A DNA stretch of 64,000 nucleotides from Solibacteraceae bacterium (lineage in GTDB: Bacteria; Acidobacteriota; Terriglobia; Bryobacterales; Bryobacteraceae), in assembly GCA_021324015.1 (NCBI GenBank), contig JAJPJX010000136.1, forward strand, positions 1-64,000, in the 5' to 3' direction. The notes beneath the pieces were generated by a model. That model worked only from the letters and a program-made list of their open reading frames with translations. It did no database searches and was not told the DNA's origin. How positions within the stretch are numbered: the first letter of the stretch is position 1; each line of letters begins with the position of its first letter. This document shows, one piece after another, positions 26,362 to 35,210 of the stretch. The position numbers were made by a program, and so were the translations under genes.

Positions 26362-26832
26362 TCACTCGCTCCTTGGTGATTTGTTGCCGTTCCCGAATCT
26401 GGGGATCAGGGGAGTTGGATCCCGCTGTTCCCACCGCCGCCGCACTTCCGAGTGCAGTTGGGCGCGATTCTTTTCCATCTGCTCGATGAGCGCGCAGGGC
26501 GCCTCTGTGTCCCCGTGCCGGGACCCCCAAATGAGCAACTCCAGAAGCAAGGGCGCGAGGTCGATGCCTTTTTTCGTCAGCCGGTAATTCAGCTTCCGGC
26601 CATCCGATTCCTCCACCTCAGCGGCGATGATTCCGGCCGCGGCCAGCTTCCGGAGGCGGTCCGCCAGGATGTTGGTGGCGATCCCTTCTCCGGCGCCCTG
26701 GAACTCCTTGAACGTGCGGTAGCCGCGAACCATCAAATCCCGAATGATCAACAGCGACCAGCGATCGCCGAAAATCTCGAGGGAGATACTCACCGGGCAG
26801 CCAGACCGGCGCCTCTTCGGCGTCCCAGGCAC
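26362..26832 (-). CDS. HxlR-family transcriptional regulator
   Basis: This 156-residue DNA-binding protein has a winged-helix core: ISLEIFGDRWSLLIIRDLM, FKEFQGAGEGIATNILADRLRKLAAAGII and DGRKLNYRLTKKG. A cysteine near residue 12 (GCPVSIS) is at the position used by redox- or electrophile-sensing HxlR members such as YodB and HypR, suggesting a similar sensor role. The GTG start at 26832 is preceded by AAGG. It heads the minus-strand operon HxlR-BNR-MoaD-VOC. An inverted repeat at 26854-26870 overlaps its likely promoter and is a good autoregulatory operator candidate. Confidence 0.85.
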   Translation of the reverse strand: MPGTPKRRRSGCPVSISLEIFGDRWSLLIIRDLMVRGYRTFKEFQGAGEGIATNILADRLRKLAAAGIIAAEVEESDGRKLNYRLTKKGIDLAPLLLELLIWGSRHGDTEAPCALIEQMEKNRAQLHSEVRRRWEQRDPTPLIPRFGNGNKSPRSE

Positions 26833-26853
26833 ATGAGATACCTTATCAGGATC

Positions 26854-26870
26854 ACTTGCAGATCACAAGT
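26854..26870. promoter_or_regulatory. Inverted-repeat operator candidate ahead of hxlR
   Basis: ACTTG (26854-26858) and CAAGT (26866-26870) form a 5-bp inverted repeat with a 7-base spacer. ATCAC is also directly repeated with 11-base phasing (26851 and 26862). The site lies 22 bases upstream of the hxlR GTG, next to a GATAAG (-10-like) on the minus strand, and within the shared divergent region with the arabinofuranosidase gene. Confidence 0.5.
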
Positions 26871-26933
26871 AAAATTTCGAGCCGCGTTGTATCAGCAGAT
26901 ACCGATGGCCGCGCAGCGTGTAGACTGGGCGGT

Positions 26934-28472
26934 ATGCCGGCTGCACTCTCCCGCCGCCAATTCGCCCTGTCCTGCGCGGCCGTTCTCGGCGCCCGGAAAG
27001 GGCTGTCGTTTGCCACGCGCGAAGTTCACGTGGGGCTGGATCCGAACCTCGAAGTGGGGCTGATCCAGCCGGAGTTGCACGGGCAGTTCGCGGAGCACCT
27101 GGGCACGTGCATCTACGGCGGGCTGTGGGTGGGCAAGAATTCGCGCGTCCCCAACATCCGCGGATACCGCCAGGCCGCCATCGAGTACTTGCGCGGGCTG
27201 GTGCCCGTGCTGCGCTGGCCGGGCGGATGCTTCGCGGACGACTATCACTGGCGGGACGGTATCGGCCCGGCGGAGAAGCGCCCGCGGACGGTGAATTCGC
27301 ACTGGGGCAACTACGTGGAGGACAACAGCTTCGGCACGCACGAGTTTGTGGAGTTGTGCCGCTTGATCGGCGCGGAGCCATACATCACCGGCAACGTGGG
27401 CTCAGGCACGCCGCAGGAACTCCGCGACTGGATGGAATACTGCAACTATCCGTCAGGGAGCAGCCTCTCCGACGAGCGGGCGCACAACGGCTCGGCGCAG
27501 CCTTTCGGCGTGAAGTATTGGGCGGTCGGCAACGAAAACTGGGGCTGCGGCGGGCAGATGACCCCGGAGGAGTACGCGCACGACTACCGGCGCTTCACCA
27601 CCTACCTGCGGGGCTTCGGCGACACGAAGCCTTTCCTGATCGCCTGCGGGCCGAGCGGCAACGACACGCACTGGTCGCGGGGCTTTTTTGACTCCATGCG
27701 GCGGCTGAACCAGGTGAACGGCTTTGCCATGCACTACTATTCCCGCGGCCTGGACAACGCTACCCGCTTTACCGCCGAACACGTGCGGGAGCAACTGGGG
27801 AGCTTCGCCGCCATCGAAAAAGCCGTGGTGCAGCAGCGCGCCCTGATGGACGGATACGATCCCCAGCGCAAGATCGGCCTGCTGATCGACGAGTGGGGAG
27901 TGTGGGACCGTATTTCCCCGGAAGAGGAGAAGCGGTACGGCAGACTGTGGCAGCAGATCACCATGCGCAGCGCCGTGGCCGCGGCGCTGGGACTCAATCT
28001 GTTTCAGCGCCAGGCGGACAAGCTGGTGATGGGCAACCTCGCCCAGATGGTCAACGTGCTGCACGCCGTGCTGCTGACCGATGAGGAGCATTGCGTTCGC
28101 ACGCCGACCTACTACGTGTTCGAGCAGATGAAGCCGCACCGCGGGAAGACGGAGATTCATACCGAAAACCCGGACAGCGCGTCTCCGGAGGGTCTTTCCA
28201 TCTCAGCCTCGCGCAAGGAGAACGAACTCGTGATCACCTGCGTCAACCCACAGCTCGACCAGGCGCTGAAGGTCACCTGCCTGCTTGGGGCCGCGAAAGC
28301 AGCCGGCGCCCGGGGGCGCATTCTGCACGATCCGGATTTCAACGCCTGCAACACATTTGCCCGTCCCGACCGCGTGGTTCCGAAGGATCTTCCGGTGGAG
28401 GCCGGCGGGTCGCGCGTGGCGCTGGAGTTGCCGCCACTCTCGGTGGCGACCGCCACCGTGCGGCTGGAGTAG
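26934..28472 (+). CDS. GH51 alpha-L-arabinofuranosidase, Tat-exported
   Basis: This 512-residue glycosidase releases arabinofuranose from plant arabinans or arabinoxylans. A Tat-like leader with SRRQFALSCAAVL is followed by a (beta/alpha)8 domain with the family motif RWPGGCFADDYHWRDGIGP. The acid/base glutamate is E201 (VGNENWG) and the nucleophile is E320 (IDEWG). A C-terminal beta domain follows (LPPLSVATATVRL). The ATG at 26934 is chosen over the open frame from 26856 because the leader begins there. There is no ribosome binding site and TAGACT lies seven bases upstream, which suggests a leaderless transcript. It diverges from the HxlR operon and is convergent with the GMC oxidoreductase. 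Confidence 0.85.
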   Translation: MPAALSRRQFALSCAAVLGARKGLSFATREVHVGLDPNLEVGLIQPELHGQFAEHLGTCIYGGLWVGKNSRVPNIRGYRQAAIEYLRGLVPVLRWPGGCFADDYHWRDGIGPAEKRPRTVNSHWGNYVEDNSFGTHEFVELCRLIGAEPYITGNVGSGTPQELRDWMEYCNYPSGSSLSDERAHNGSAQPFGVKYWAVGNENWGCGGQMTPEEYAHDYRRFTTYLRGFGDTKPFLIACGPSGNDTHWSRGFFDSMRRLNQVNGFAMHYYSRGLDNATRFTAEHVREQLGSFAAIEKAVVQQRALMDGYDPQRKIGLLIDEWGVWDRISPEEEKRYGRLWQQITMRSAVAAALGLNLFQRQADKLVMGNLAQMVNVLHAVLLTDEEHCVRTPTYYVFEQMKPHRGKTEIHTENPDSASPEGLSISASRKENELVITCVNPQLDQALKVTCLLGAAKAAGARGRILHDPDFNACNTFARPDRVVPKDLPVEAGGSRVALELPPLSVATATVRLE

Positions 28473-28484
28473 GCACGGCGGGGA

Positions 28485-30128
28485 TTAAACCTGCGCCAGA
28501 ATATTCGCGGAAACCCAGTAAGCCAGCGCCTGAATCGTCAGGGACGGATTCGCGCCGCCGGGATTGGGCAGCAGGCTGCCGTCGGCCAGGTAGAGATTGG
28601 GCACATCGTGCACCCGCCCGGTGCGGCCGGTGACGGAGGTAACGGGATCGTTGCCCATGCGGCAACTGCCCAACTGGTGGGTGGAGATGCCGGCCTCGGA
28701 TTCCCGGCGAATGTGCGGCGGCACGACCCTGTGCGCGCCGGCCTCGCGCAGCAACTCCGCGCAACGGTCCACCATGAACTGCTCCACCTCCGCGTTGCGG
28801 GCGTGCTGGCGATAGGTGATGCGGCCGACCGGCACGCCGCGCGCGTCGCGGACTTCCGGATCCAGGTCCACGCGATTCTCCGCCCGCGGCAAGGTGTGGC
28901 AGGTGGCGTACAGCCAAAGCGAGCGCAGGAAGTAGCGCCGGTAGAATTCTTTGGGGGCGGCGCCATAGGGCACGGTGTCCGCCGGCAGATCGACCCTGTG
29001 GACGAAAGCCAGAGGCGGGCGCGTATGGTAGTTGCTGAGAATGCCGCCCAGGCAGCCGGGGCCTTCGCCGCGGAACTGGAATTCGTCCACAGCGAAGCAG
29101 ACGCCGGGGCCGTTCTGATCGGTGACCACGCGGTCAAACAAACCGTAGGTGAATAGGCCGCCGTCGTTTTCGATGTTCCGCCCTACCTGGTCGTGTTGAT
29201 TGCCGATACCCCGGGGGAAAAACCTGGATCGCGAGTTGAGCAGCAGACGGGGGGTCTCCACGGCGGAAGCGCAAACCACCACGACGCGGGCCGAGACTTT
29301 GTCCCACTCGTTTGATCCGGCCCGCTGACAGATGACGCCATCGGGACGTCCGTGAGCATCCACGGTAATCTCCCGCACGAAGGTTTGCGGCATGAGGCGG
29401 CAGAGCCCGGTGCGCAGAGCCTCCGGGATGACGCTCACCAGCGTGGACGACTTGGCGCCCACCTCGCAGCCGAAGCCGTTGCAGAAGGCGCACCGGACAC
29501 AGGCGGCCCGCCCGCGATACGGTTGCGAGAGGATGGCCAAGGACGTGTGGAAGGGCTTCCAGCCGAGATGACGCGCGGCCGGCAGCAGCACCGCCGCCTC
29601 GGTGTTATCCGGCAGGGGCGGAAGGGGCAACGGCCGGCGCCGGACTGGGCCCCAGGGGTTGGCGTCGCCGCTCACTCCCAAGTCGTATTCGGCCCTCTCG
29701 TAGTAGGGCTCCAGTTCGTCGTAGCTCAGGGGCCAGTCCGCGAGATGCGCCCCCGCCACATCACCCAGCAACGAGCGCAGGCGGAAGGTCTGGGGACGGA
29801 ACCGCCACGCCATGGCCCCGTAGTACACGGATCCGCCGCCCACGCACGCCGGAAGCGTAGCGTGCAGCGGTTCGCGCGGCCGAACGACCCGCGCCGGCTG
29901 GTTTTCCCCTGGGCGCACCGTGCGCACGTCGGTAGGATCCGGGCCGAAGGGCACATCGATCAAACCGGTGACCCAGGCGTCCCGCGTTTCGAGGTGGCCG
30001 AAGGTGGTGAGCCAGGGGCCGCGCTCAATGAGCGCCACCCGCCAGCCCGCCGCGGTCAGCTCCTTGGCGACAATGCCTCCGCCCGCGCCCGCCCCAACAA
30101 TCACCGCATCCAGGCGCTCAGGGCTCAT
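28485..30128 (-). CDS. GMC-family oxidoreductase with cysteine-rich insertion
   Basis: This 547-residue flavoprotein begins with the FAD-binding motif VIVGAGAGGGIVAKELTAAG and continues with GMC features: VGGGSVYYGAMAWRF, HQLGSCRMGNDP and LPNPGGANPSLTIQALAYW, the last two near the catalytic His/Asn pair. A Cys-rich segment (CVRCAFCNGFGC) matches the large subunits of gluconate/fructose/sorbitol dehydrogenase-type enzymes, suggesting dye or cytochrome-linked oxidation of a sugar or alcohol. No signal peptide is seen; some such subunits export by hitch-hiking with a Tat small subunit, which is not present here. Its ATG overlaps the stop of the creatininase-family gene (ATGA), so both are coupled. 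Confidence 0.83.
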   Translation of the reverse strand: MSPERLDAVIVGAGAGGGIVAKELTAAGWRVALIERGPWLTTFGHLETRDAWVTGLIDVPFGPDPTDVRTVRPGENQPARVVRPREPLHATLPACVGGGSVYYGAMAWRFRPQTFRLRSLLGDVAGAHLADWPLSYDELEPYYERAEYDLGVSGDANPWGPVRRRPLPLPPLPDNTEAAVLLPAARHLGWKPFHTSLAILSQPYRGRAACVRCAFCNGFGCEVGAKSSTLVSVIPEALRTGLCRLMPQTFVREITVDAHGRPDGVICQRAGSNEWDKVSARVVVVCASAVETPRLLLNSRSRFFPRGIGNQHDQVGRNIENDGGLFTYGLFDRVVTDQNGPGVCFAVDEFQFRGEGPGCLGGILSNYHTRPPLAFVHRVDLPADTVPYGAAPKEFYRRYFLRSLWLYATCHTLPRAENRVDLDPEVRDARGVPVGRITYRQHARNAEVEQFMVDRCAELLREAGAHRVVPPHIRRESEAGISTHQLGSCRMGNDPVTSVTGRTGRVHDVPNLYLADGSLLPNPGGANPSLTIQALAYWVSANILAQV

Positions 30129-30988
30129 TGCTTCGTATCGAGGGGGTGCTTAGCCTTTTCGAAGAATTCGTTCTGGAGCCGGAGGCTGGTGTCGTCCGAT
30201 TTCACGGCGCGGATGGCATTAGCCACGCCGTCCGACCAGGCCTTCATATCGAATTCGCCCAAGGCCTGGCTGGCGGCTGTCCCGTCGCCGGCGTAGTGCT
30301 CGGGGAACTTCGCGTACCACCAGATGCCGGTATACACGCCGGGCGGCAGATCGAGGCGATTCAGGTCGCGGCCGGACTCGGTTCCGGCGCGGTCCATGTG
30401 CACTAGGTCGGGGCGCGAGACCAGGGTGTGCGAGGTCTCGGATTCGCCCGCATGCCCGTCTGTTTTGGTCTTCATCGGAGGGCGTCCGGGCGGGTAGGGG
30501 CCGTGCGAATACACGTAGACCACATAGTCGTGGGGCGAGGCAAGCTGCGCCTGGGCGAAGAAGGGGAGCAGGTGGTTATTGCCTCCGTGGCCGTTGACGA
30601 TCAGGATCTTCCTGCAGCCGTTGCGGGCCATTTCGTCGGTGGTTTCCTGCAACAGATCCAATTGCAGGCGCGCGCTGTAAGCGAGCGTGCCGGGCTCATG
30701 CCGCGCTTCGAAAATCTGTCCGAAATAGTAGGCCGGAAAGACCACGGCATACTCCTGTTGAGCGCCGTGTTCGGCGGCGTAGCGCACGTTGATCAGGTCC
30801 GTCCCCAGGGGCAGATGCGGCCCGTGCTTTTCCACGATGCCGAAGGGCAGCACACAGACGCCCCGGGACTGCTGGACGGCCTTGATGAAATCGCCCGCCG
30901 TCAACTCTTCCCACTTAATGGGAAGCGATTGAGCGGAGGCCAACGCGGAGGCGAGGACAACGAGAGGCAGCGAGCGGATGGGAAGCAT
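30125..30988 (-). CDS. Secreted creatininase-family amidohydrolase
   Basis: This 287-residue protein has a signal peptide (1-20, ALASAQS). The creatininase fold shows the metal-binding motifs PFGIVEKHGPHLPLGTD and VNGHGGNNHLLPF in the expected positions and spacing. Known members hydrolyse creatinine, or act on mycofactocin, PQQ-like or riboflavin intermediates; an exported version is unusual and the substrate is unknown. The ATG at 30988 starts the signal peptide, and an upstream TTG is rejected. It lies 29 bases after the LysR gene and overlaps the GMC oxidoreductase, so LysR, creatininase and GMC may be one operon. Confidence 0.8.
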   Translation of the reverse strand: MLPIRSLPLVVLASALASAQSLPIKWEELTAGDFIKAVQQSRGVCVLPFGIVEKHGPHLPLGTDLINVRYAAEHGAQQEYAVVFPAYYFGQIFEARHEPGTLAYSARLQLDLLQETTDEMARNGCRKILIVNGHGGNNHLLPFFAQAQLASPHDYVVYVYSHGPYPPGRPPMKTKTDGHAGESETSHTLVSRPDLVHMDRAGTESGRDLNRLDLPPGVYTGIWWYAKFPEHYAGDGTAASQALGEFDMKAWSDGVANAIRAVKSDDTSLRLQNEFFEKAKHPLDTKQ

Positions 30989-31017
30989 GGCAGGTGACCC
31001 GGGCAAAAGTCATTCTA

Positions 31018-31902
31018 CTACCTGCGGCCGGTGACTTCCCGAACCACTTTCAAGAACCTTTCCAGCACCGGGGAAAGATCGTCGCGGCGCCATGCCACCG
31101 CCAATTCGACCTTGGGGAACGCGCCTTGCAAAGGGCGATACACCAGGCCCTTGCGCCGCAGATTCTGCAAGGAAGACGGCACCAGCGCCACTCCCACGCC
31201 CGCTGCCACCAGGCTGACAATCGCCTGCATCTGCGCCTCCAGGGCGACGTGCGGGCTGAATCCCGCCTTGAGATACACACCCAAGAGCTGGTCGTACAGG
31301 CTGGGCGCCAGCTCCCGCGGAAACAGGATGAACTGGTCTTCGGAAAGGGCCCGCAGGGGGACGCGGCTGCGCTGGGCCAGCGCGTGCGACTCCGGCAGAG
31401 CCACCACCCAGGATTCTTTGGAAATGGTGCGGACGTGCAGATCGTGGTCGTCCACCGGCGGGCGCAGAAAGCTGACCTGAATGCGCCCGTTGCGCAGCCA
31501 TTCCATCTGCTGAACGATGGGCAGCTCATGCAGCGTGAGGCGGACGTCGCGATAGCGTTCGCGGAACACGCGGATGATATCCGGGAAGACGCCGTAGAGC
31601 GCGGAGGTCACGAAACCCATGACGAGGCTGCCGGTGTCGCCGCGGGAGGCCAACTGGGCCGCGCGTGCCGCCTCGTGGGCGTGGGCCAGGGTGGAACGCG
31701 CGGGTTCCAGAAAGGCGGCTCCAGGCGCAGTCAGGCGCACGCGGCGCTTGGTGCGCTGCAACAGCGAAACCCCCAGTTCCTCCTCCAGGCGGCGAATCTG
31801 CTGGCTGAGGGCCGGCTGGGCGATGTGCAGGCGCTCGGCCGCCCGGCCGAAGTGCAGTTCTTCGGCGAGGGCCACGAAATAGCGCAGGTGCCGCAGTTCC
31901 AT
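31018..31902 (-). CDS. LysR-family transcriptional regulator
   Basis: This 294-residue regulator starts MELRHLRYFVALAEELHFG and has a classic winged-helix N-terminus (1-60, ERLHIAQPALSQQIRRLEEELG), linker helix and a periplasmic-binding-protein-like effector domain. It is divergent from the RND efflux permease, with 107 bases between start codons. LysR proteins usually control the divergent gene, so the pump is a good target. It may also cotranscribe with the creatininase and GMC genes downstream. The effector is unknown. A 10-bp palindrome at 31920-31929 in the divergent gap is a candidate binding site. Confidence 0.88.
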   Translation of the reverse strand: MELRHLRYFVALAEELHFGRAAERLHIAQPALSQQIRRLEEELGVSLLQRTKRRVRLTAPGAAFLEPARSTLAHAHEAARAAQLASRGDTGSLVMGFVTSALYGVFPDIIRVFRERYRDVRLTLHELPIVQQMEWLRNGRIQVSFLRPPVDDHDLHVRTISKESWVVALPESHALAQRSRVPLRALSEDQFILFPRELAPSLYDQLLGVYLKAGFSPHVALEAQMQAIVSLVAAGVGVALVPSSLQNLRRKGLVYRPLQGAFPKVELAVAWRRDDLSPVLERFLKVVREVTGRR

Positions 31903-31919
31903 AGGGATTCGAAACCGAC

Positions 31920-31960
31920 ACTAATTAGTTTTACTTATCAATCTATCACAGTCATATATT
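31920..31960 (+). promoter_or_regulatory. Divergent LysR/RND promoter with palindromic operator candidate
   Basis: ACTAATTAGT (31920-31929) is a 10-bp perfect palindrome in an AT-rich patch. On the plus strand TTACTT (31931-31936) and TATATT (31955-31960), 18 bases apart, form a plausible promoter for the pump, with the palindrome touching its -35 side, a common place for LysR activator sites. Confidence 0.5.
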
Positions 31961-32009
31961 GGACTCTTATGATTCGAGGACATACGATAGGTTCACAGGC
32001 ACAAATCCG

Positions 32010-35000
32010 ATGTGGATCGTTCGACTTGCGCTGCGGCGTCCCTACACCTTCGTCGTCATGGCGCTGGTCATCGTCATCCTGGGCGTGCTGGCTACGGTGC
32101 GCATGCCCACGGACATTTTCCCGGAAATCAACATCCCGGTAGCCAGCGTGATCTGGACCTACGGCGGGGTCTCGCCGGAGGAGATGGCGGAAGTGATCAC
32201 TATCCGCTCGGAGCGCTCCTTCACCACCTCGGTGAACGACATCGAGCACATGGAGTCTCAGTCTCTGCCGGGCGTGGCGATCATCAAGATCTTTTTCCAC
32301 CCGAACGCGAAGATCGAAGCCGCGGTGGCGCAGTTAGCCGCCTCCTCCCAGTCGGTGCTGCATTCGCTGCCGACCGGCATTACGCCTCCCGCCATCCTGC
32401 GCTACAACGCCTCGGCGGTGCCCATCCTGGAGCTGGGCATTTCCAGCGAGACCATGAGCGAGCAGGATGTCTACGACCAGGCCTACAACTTCATTCGCAC
32501 CCAGTTAGCCACCGTGCAGGGGGCCAGCTTTCCCCTGCCCTACGGCGGCAAGCCGCGGCAGATCATGGTGGACATCGACCCCAAAAGGCTGTATGCCGAG
32601 GGGCTCTCCTCCAGCGACGTCATTAACGCCATCACCAATCAGAACCTGATTCTACCGTCGGGCACCGCCAAAATCGGCTCGCGCGAATACTGGGTGAATC
32701 TCAACAGCGCTCCCGAGACCGCAGCGGCCTTCAACGATCTGCCGATCAAGCAGAGCAACGGCACCACCATCTACATCCGGGACGTGGCGCACGTGCGGGA
32801 CGGCTACGCGGTGCAGACCAACATCGTGCGGCATAACGGCATCCGCGGGTCACTGCTCACCGTGTTGAAGAACGGCGGCTCCTCCACCCTGGATATCGTC
32901 CACCGGATCAAGCAGATCCTGCCGCGCGTCCGGATGACGCTGCCGCCGCAACTGCACGTGCGGCTGCTGTTCGATCAATCCATCTTCGTGCAGGCAGCCA
33001 TCAACGGCGTGCTGAAGGAAGCCGTGATCGCCGCGTTTCTGACCGGGATGATGATTCTGCTCTTCCTGGGAAGCTGGCGCAGCACCGTCATCGTCTGTAT
33101 CTCCATTCCCCTCTCCATCCTGACCTCGCTGGCGGTTCTGAACCTGCTGCACGAAACCATCAACGTGATGACTCTAGGCGGTCTGGCGCTGGCGGTAGGC
33201 ATCCTGGTGGACGACGCCACGGTGGAAATCGAAAACATCCATCGCAACCTGGGCATGGGCAAGCCCATCATCCGGGCGATTCTGGACGGCGCGCAACAGA
33301 TCGCCGTGCCGGCCTTCGTTTCCACCATCTGCATCTGCATCGTCTTCGTGCCAGTGATCTTTCTGAGTGGCGCCGCCAAGTACCTGTTCACACCGCTGGC
33401 GCTGGCGGTGGTGCTGGCCATGATGGCCTCATATCTGCTCTCGCGCACGCTGGTCCCCACGATGGTGAAGTACCTGATCGCCGGGGAAGCGGGCCGCTAC
33501 CGGGACGAAGATGCGCATGCCGGATCGGGATTCTTCTGGAGCATCCACAACGGATTCCAGGGCATGTTTGCGCGTCTGCGCGAGGCCTACCGCCGCTTGC
33601 TGTCCGCCGCCCTGGCACACCGCAAGTTCGTGGCGGCCAGCTTTTTCCTGCTGTGCGGGGCCTGCGCGGCGCTGATCCCATTTATCGGCACCGATTTCTT
33701 TCCTCAAGTGGACGCCGGCCAGATCCGCCTGCACGTGCGCGCCCCCGCCGGGACGCGCGTCGAAGAGACGGAGCAGTACTTCGCGCAGGTGGAGGAAGCC
33801 ATCCGGCAGATCATTCCCCCCAACGAGCTGACCGATGTGCTGGACAATATCGGCCTGCCGTACAGCGGCATGAACATCGCCTTCAGCGACAGCGCCACCA
33901 TTGGCGCATTCGACGGGGAGATTCTGCTCTCGCTGAATCCGGAGGGGCACGCCCCCACGCAGCATTACATCCGGGAATTGCGCAGCGGCCTGGGACGCCG
34001 GTTTCGCAACCTGGGGTTTTTCTTCCAGCCGGCCGACATCGTGGGACAGATTCTAAACTTCGGCCTTCCAGCTCCGATCGACGTGCAGGTGATCGGGCCG
34101 CTGGCCAACGCTCGCGCCAATTACGAGCTGGCCAAGCAGATTGAAGCCCGCGTCGCCCGGGTGCCGGGGGCGGTGGACGTGCATCTGCACCAGGTGGTGG
34201 ATGTGCCGGAGATGCACTTTGACGTGGACCGCACGCGTGCCGACCAACTCGGGATGACCCAAAAGGACGTGGCCAACAGCCTGCTGATCTCGCTGAGTTC
34301 CAGCGCGCAGATTCTGCCCAACTACTGGATCAATCCGAAGAACCAGGTGGACTACCCGGTGGCGGTGCAAACGCCGCAATACTGGGTGGATTCCACCGAC
34401 TCGCTGCTGAGCACGCCGTTGAGAGCCGGAGCCACGCACGGCACCCAATTGCTGACCAATGTGGCCCGCATGCAGCGGGGAAACACGTCTTCGGTGGTCA
34501 ACCACTACAACGTGCAGCCGCTGTACGACGTGTACGCCAACGTGCAGGACCGCGACCTGGGCACCGTGGCGGCGCAGGTGGAGAAAGTGGTCAACAGCTT
34601 TCGCGGCAAGCTGCCCAGAGGCAGTTTCTTCGAGATCCGCGGGCAGGTCGCCACCATGCACGATTCGTTCGTCGGGCTGGGATTCGGCATGTTCTTCGCC
34701 ATCCTGCTGGTTTACTTCGTCATGGTGGTGAACTTCCAATCCTGGCTGGACCCGTTCATTATTCTGATGGCCCTGCCGGGGGCCCTTTCGGGAATCCTGC
34801 TGATGCTGTTCCTGTCGCAAACCACCATCAACGTCCCTTCGCTGATGGGCGCCATCATGAGCATCGGGGTGGCCACGGCGAACAGCATTTTGCTGGTGAA
34901 TTTCGCCAACGACCTGCGGCGGGCCGGAGAGGATGCCGTTACGGCGGCGCTCGAAGCCGGATATACCCGTCTGCGTCCGGTGATCATGACGGCCCTGGCC

Positions 35001-35201
35001 ATGATCGTGGGCATGGTGCCCATGGCGCTGGGCATGGGGGAGGGCGGCGAGCAGAACGCACCGCTGGGCCGCGCGGTGATCGGCGGGCTGCTGCTGGCCA
35101 CGGTCGCCACCCTGTTCTTCGTCCCGGTGGTCTACAGCGTCCTGCGGAAGAAGGCTCCTATAGACTACTCGGAAGAGGCACTGGAGTCGTATGATGAGTG
35201 A
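32010..35201 (+). CDS. RND efflux permease (HAE1/AcrB-like)
   Basis: This 1063-residue inner membrane pump has 12 transmembrane helices with two large periplasmic loops. N-terminal sequence RRPYTFVVMALVIVILGVLAT followed by MPTDIFPEINIPVASVIW fits the hydrophobe/amphiphile RND group. The proton-relay aspartates are present in TM4 (Asp401-Asp402, LVDDATVEIENIH), but the relay lysine of AcrB (K940, in GLSAKNAIL) is Ala957 here (GVATANSIL). The start at 32010 is chosen because MWIVRLALRRP begins the first helix; upstream TTG 31959 overlaps the promoter. The adaptor gene follows after nine bases. No outer membrane channel gene is in the window, so one must be encoded elsewhere. Confidence 0.88.
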   Translation: MWIVRLALRRPYTFVVMALVIVILGVLATVRMPTDIFPEINIPVASVIWTYGGVSPEEMAEVITIRSERSFTTSVNDIEHMESQSLPGVAIIKIFFHPNAKIEAAVAQLAASSQSVLHSLPTGITPPAILRYNASAVPILELGISSETMSEQDVYDQAYNFIRTQLATVQGASFPLPYGGKPRQIMVDIDPKRLYAEGLSSSDVINAITNQNLILPSGTAKIGSREYWVNLNSAPETAAAFNDLPIKQSNGTTIYIRDVAHVRDGYAVQTNIVRHNGIRGSLLTVLKNGGSSTLDIVHRIKQILPRVRMTLPPQLHVRLLFDQSIFVQAAINGVLKEAVIAAFLTGMMILLFLGSWRSTVIVCISIPLSILTSLAVLNLLHETINVMTLGGLALAVGILVDDATVEIENIHRNLGMGKPIIRAILDGAQQIAVPAFVSTICICIVFVPVIFLSGAAKYLFTPLALAVVLAMMASYLLSRTLVPTMVKYLIAGEAGRYRDEDAHAGSGFFWSIHNGFQGMFARLREAYRRLLSAALAHRKFVAASFFLLCGACAALIPFIGTDFFPQVDAGQIRLHVRAPAGTRVEETEQYFAQVEEAIRQIIPPNELTDVLDNIGLPYSGMNIAFSDSATIGAFDGEILLSLNPEGHAPTQHYIRELRSGLGRRFRNLGFFFQPADIVGQILNFGLPAPIDVQVIGPLANARANYELAKQIEARVARVPGAVDVHLHQVVDVPEMHFDVDRTRADQLGMTQKDVANSLLISLSSSAQILPNYWINPKNQVDYPVAVQTPQYWVDSTDSLLSTPLRAGATHGTQLLTNVARMQRGNTSSVVNHYNVQPLYDVYANVQDRDLGTVAAQVEKVVNSFRGKLPRGSFFEIRGQVATMHDSFVGLGFGMFFAILLVYFVMVVNFQSWLDPFIILMALPGALSGILLMLFLSQTTINVPSLMGAIMSIGVATANSILLVNFANDLRRAGEDAVTAALEAGYTRLRPVIMTALAMIVGMVPMALGMGEGGEQNAPLGRAVIGGLLLATVATLFFVPVVYSVLRKKAPIDYSEEALESYDE

Positions 35202-35210
35202 GGAGTTGAT

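Noticed and set aside
31969-32142. A small upstream frame with ATG at 31969 before the RND gene
   Set aside because: It continues out of frame into the permease, has no ribosome binding site and no leader-peptide features.
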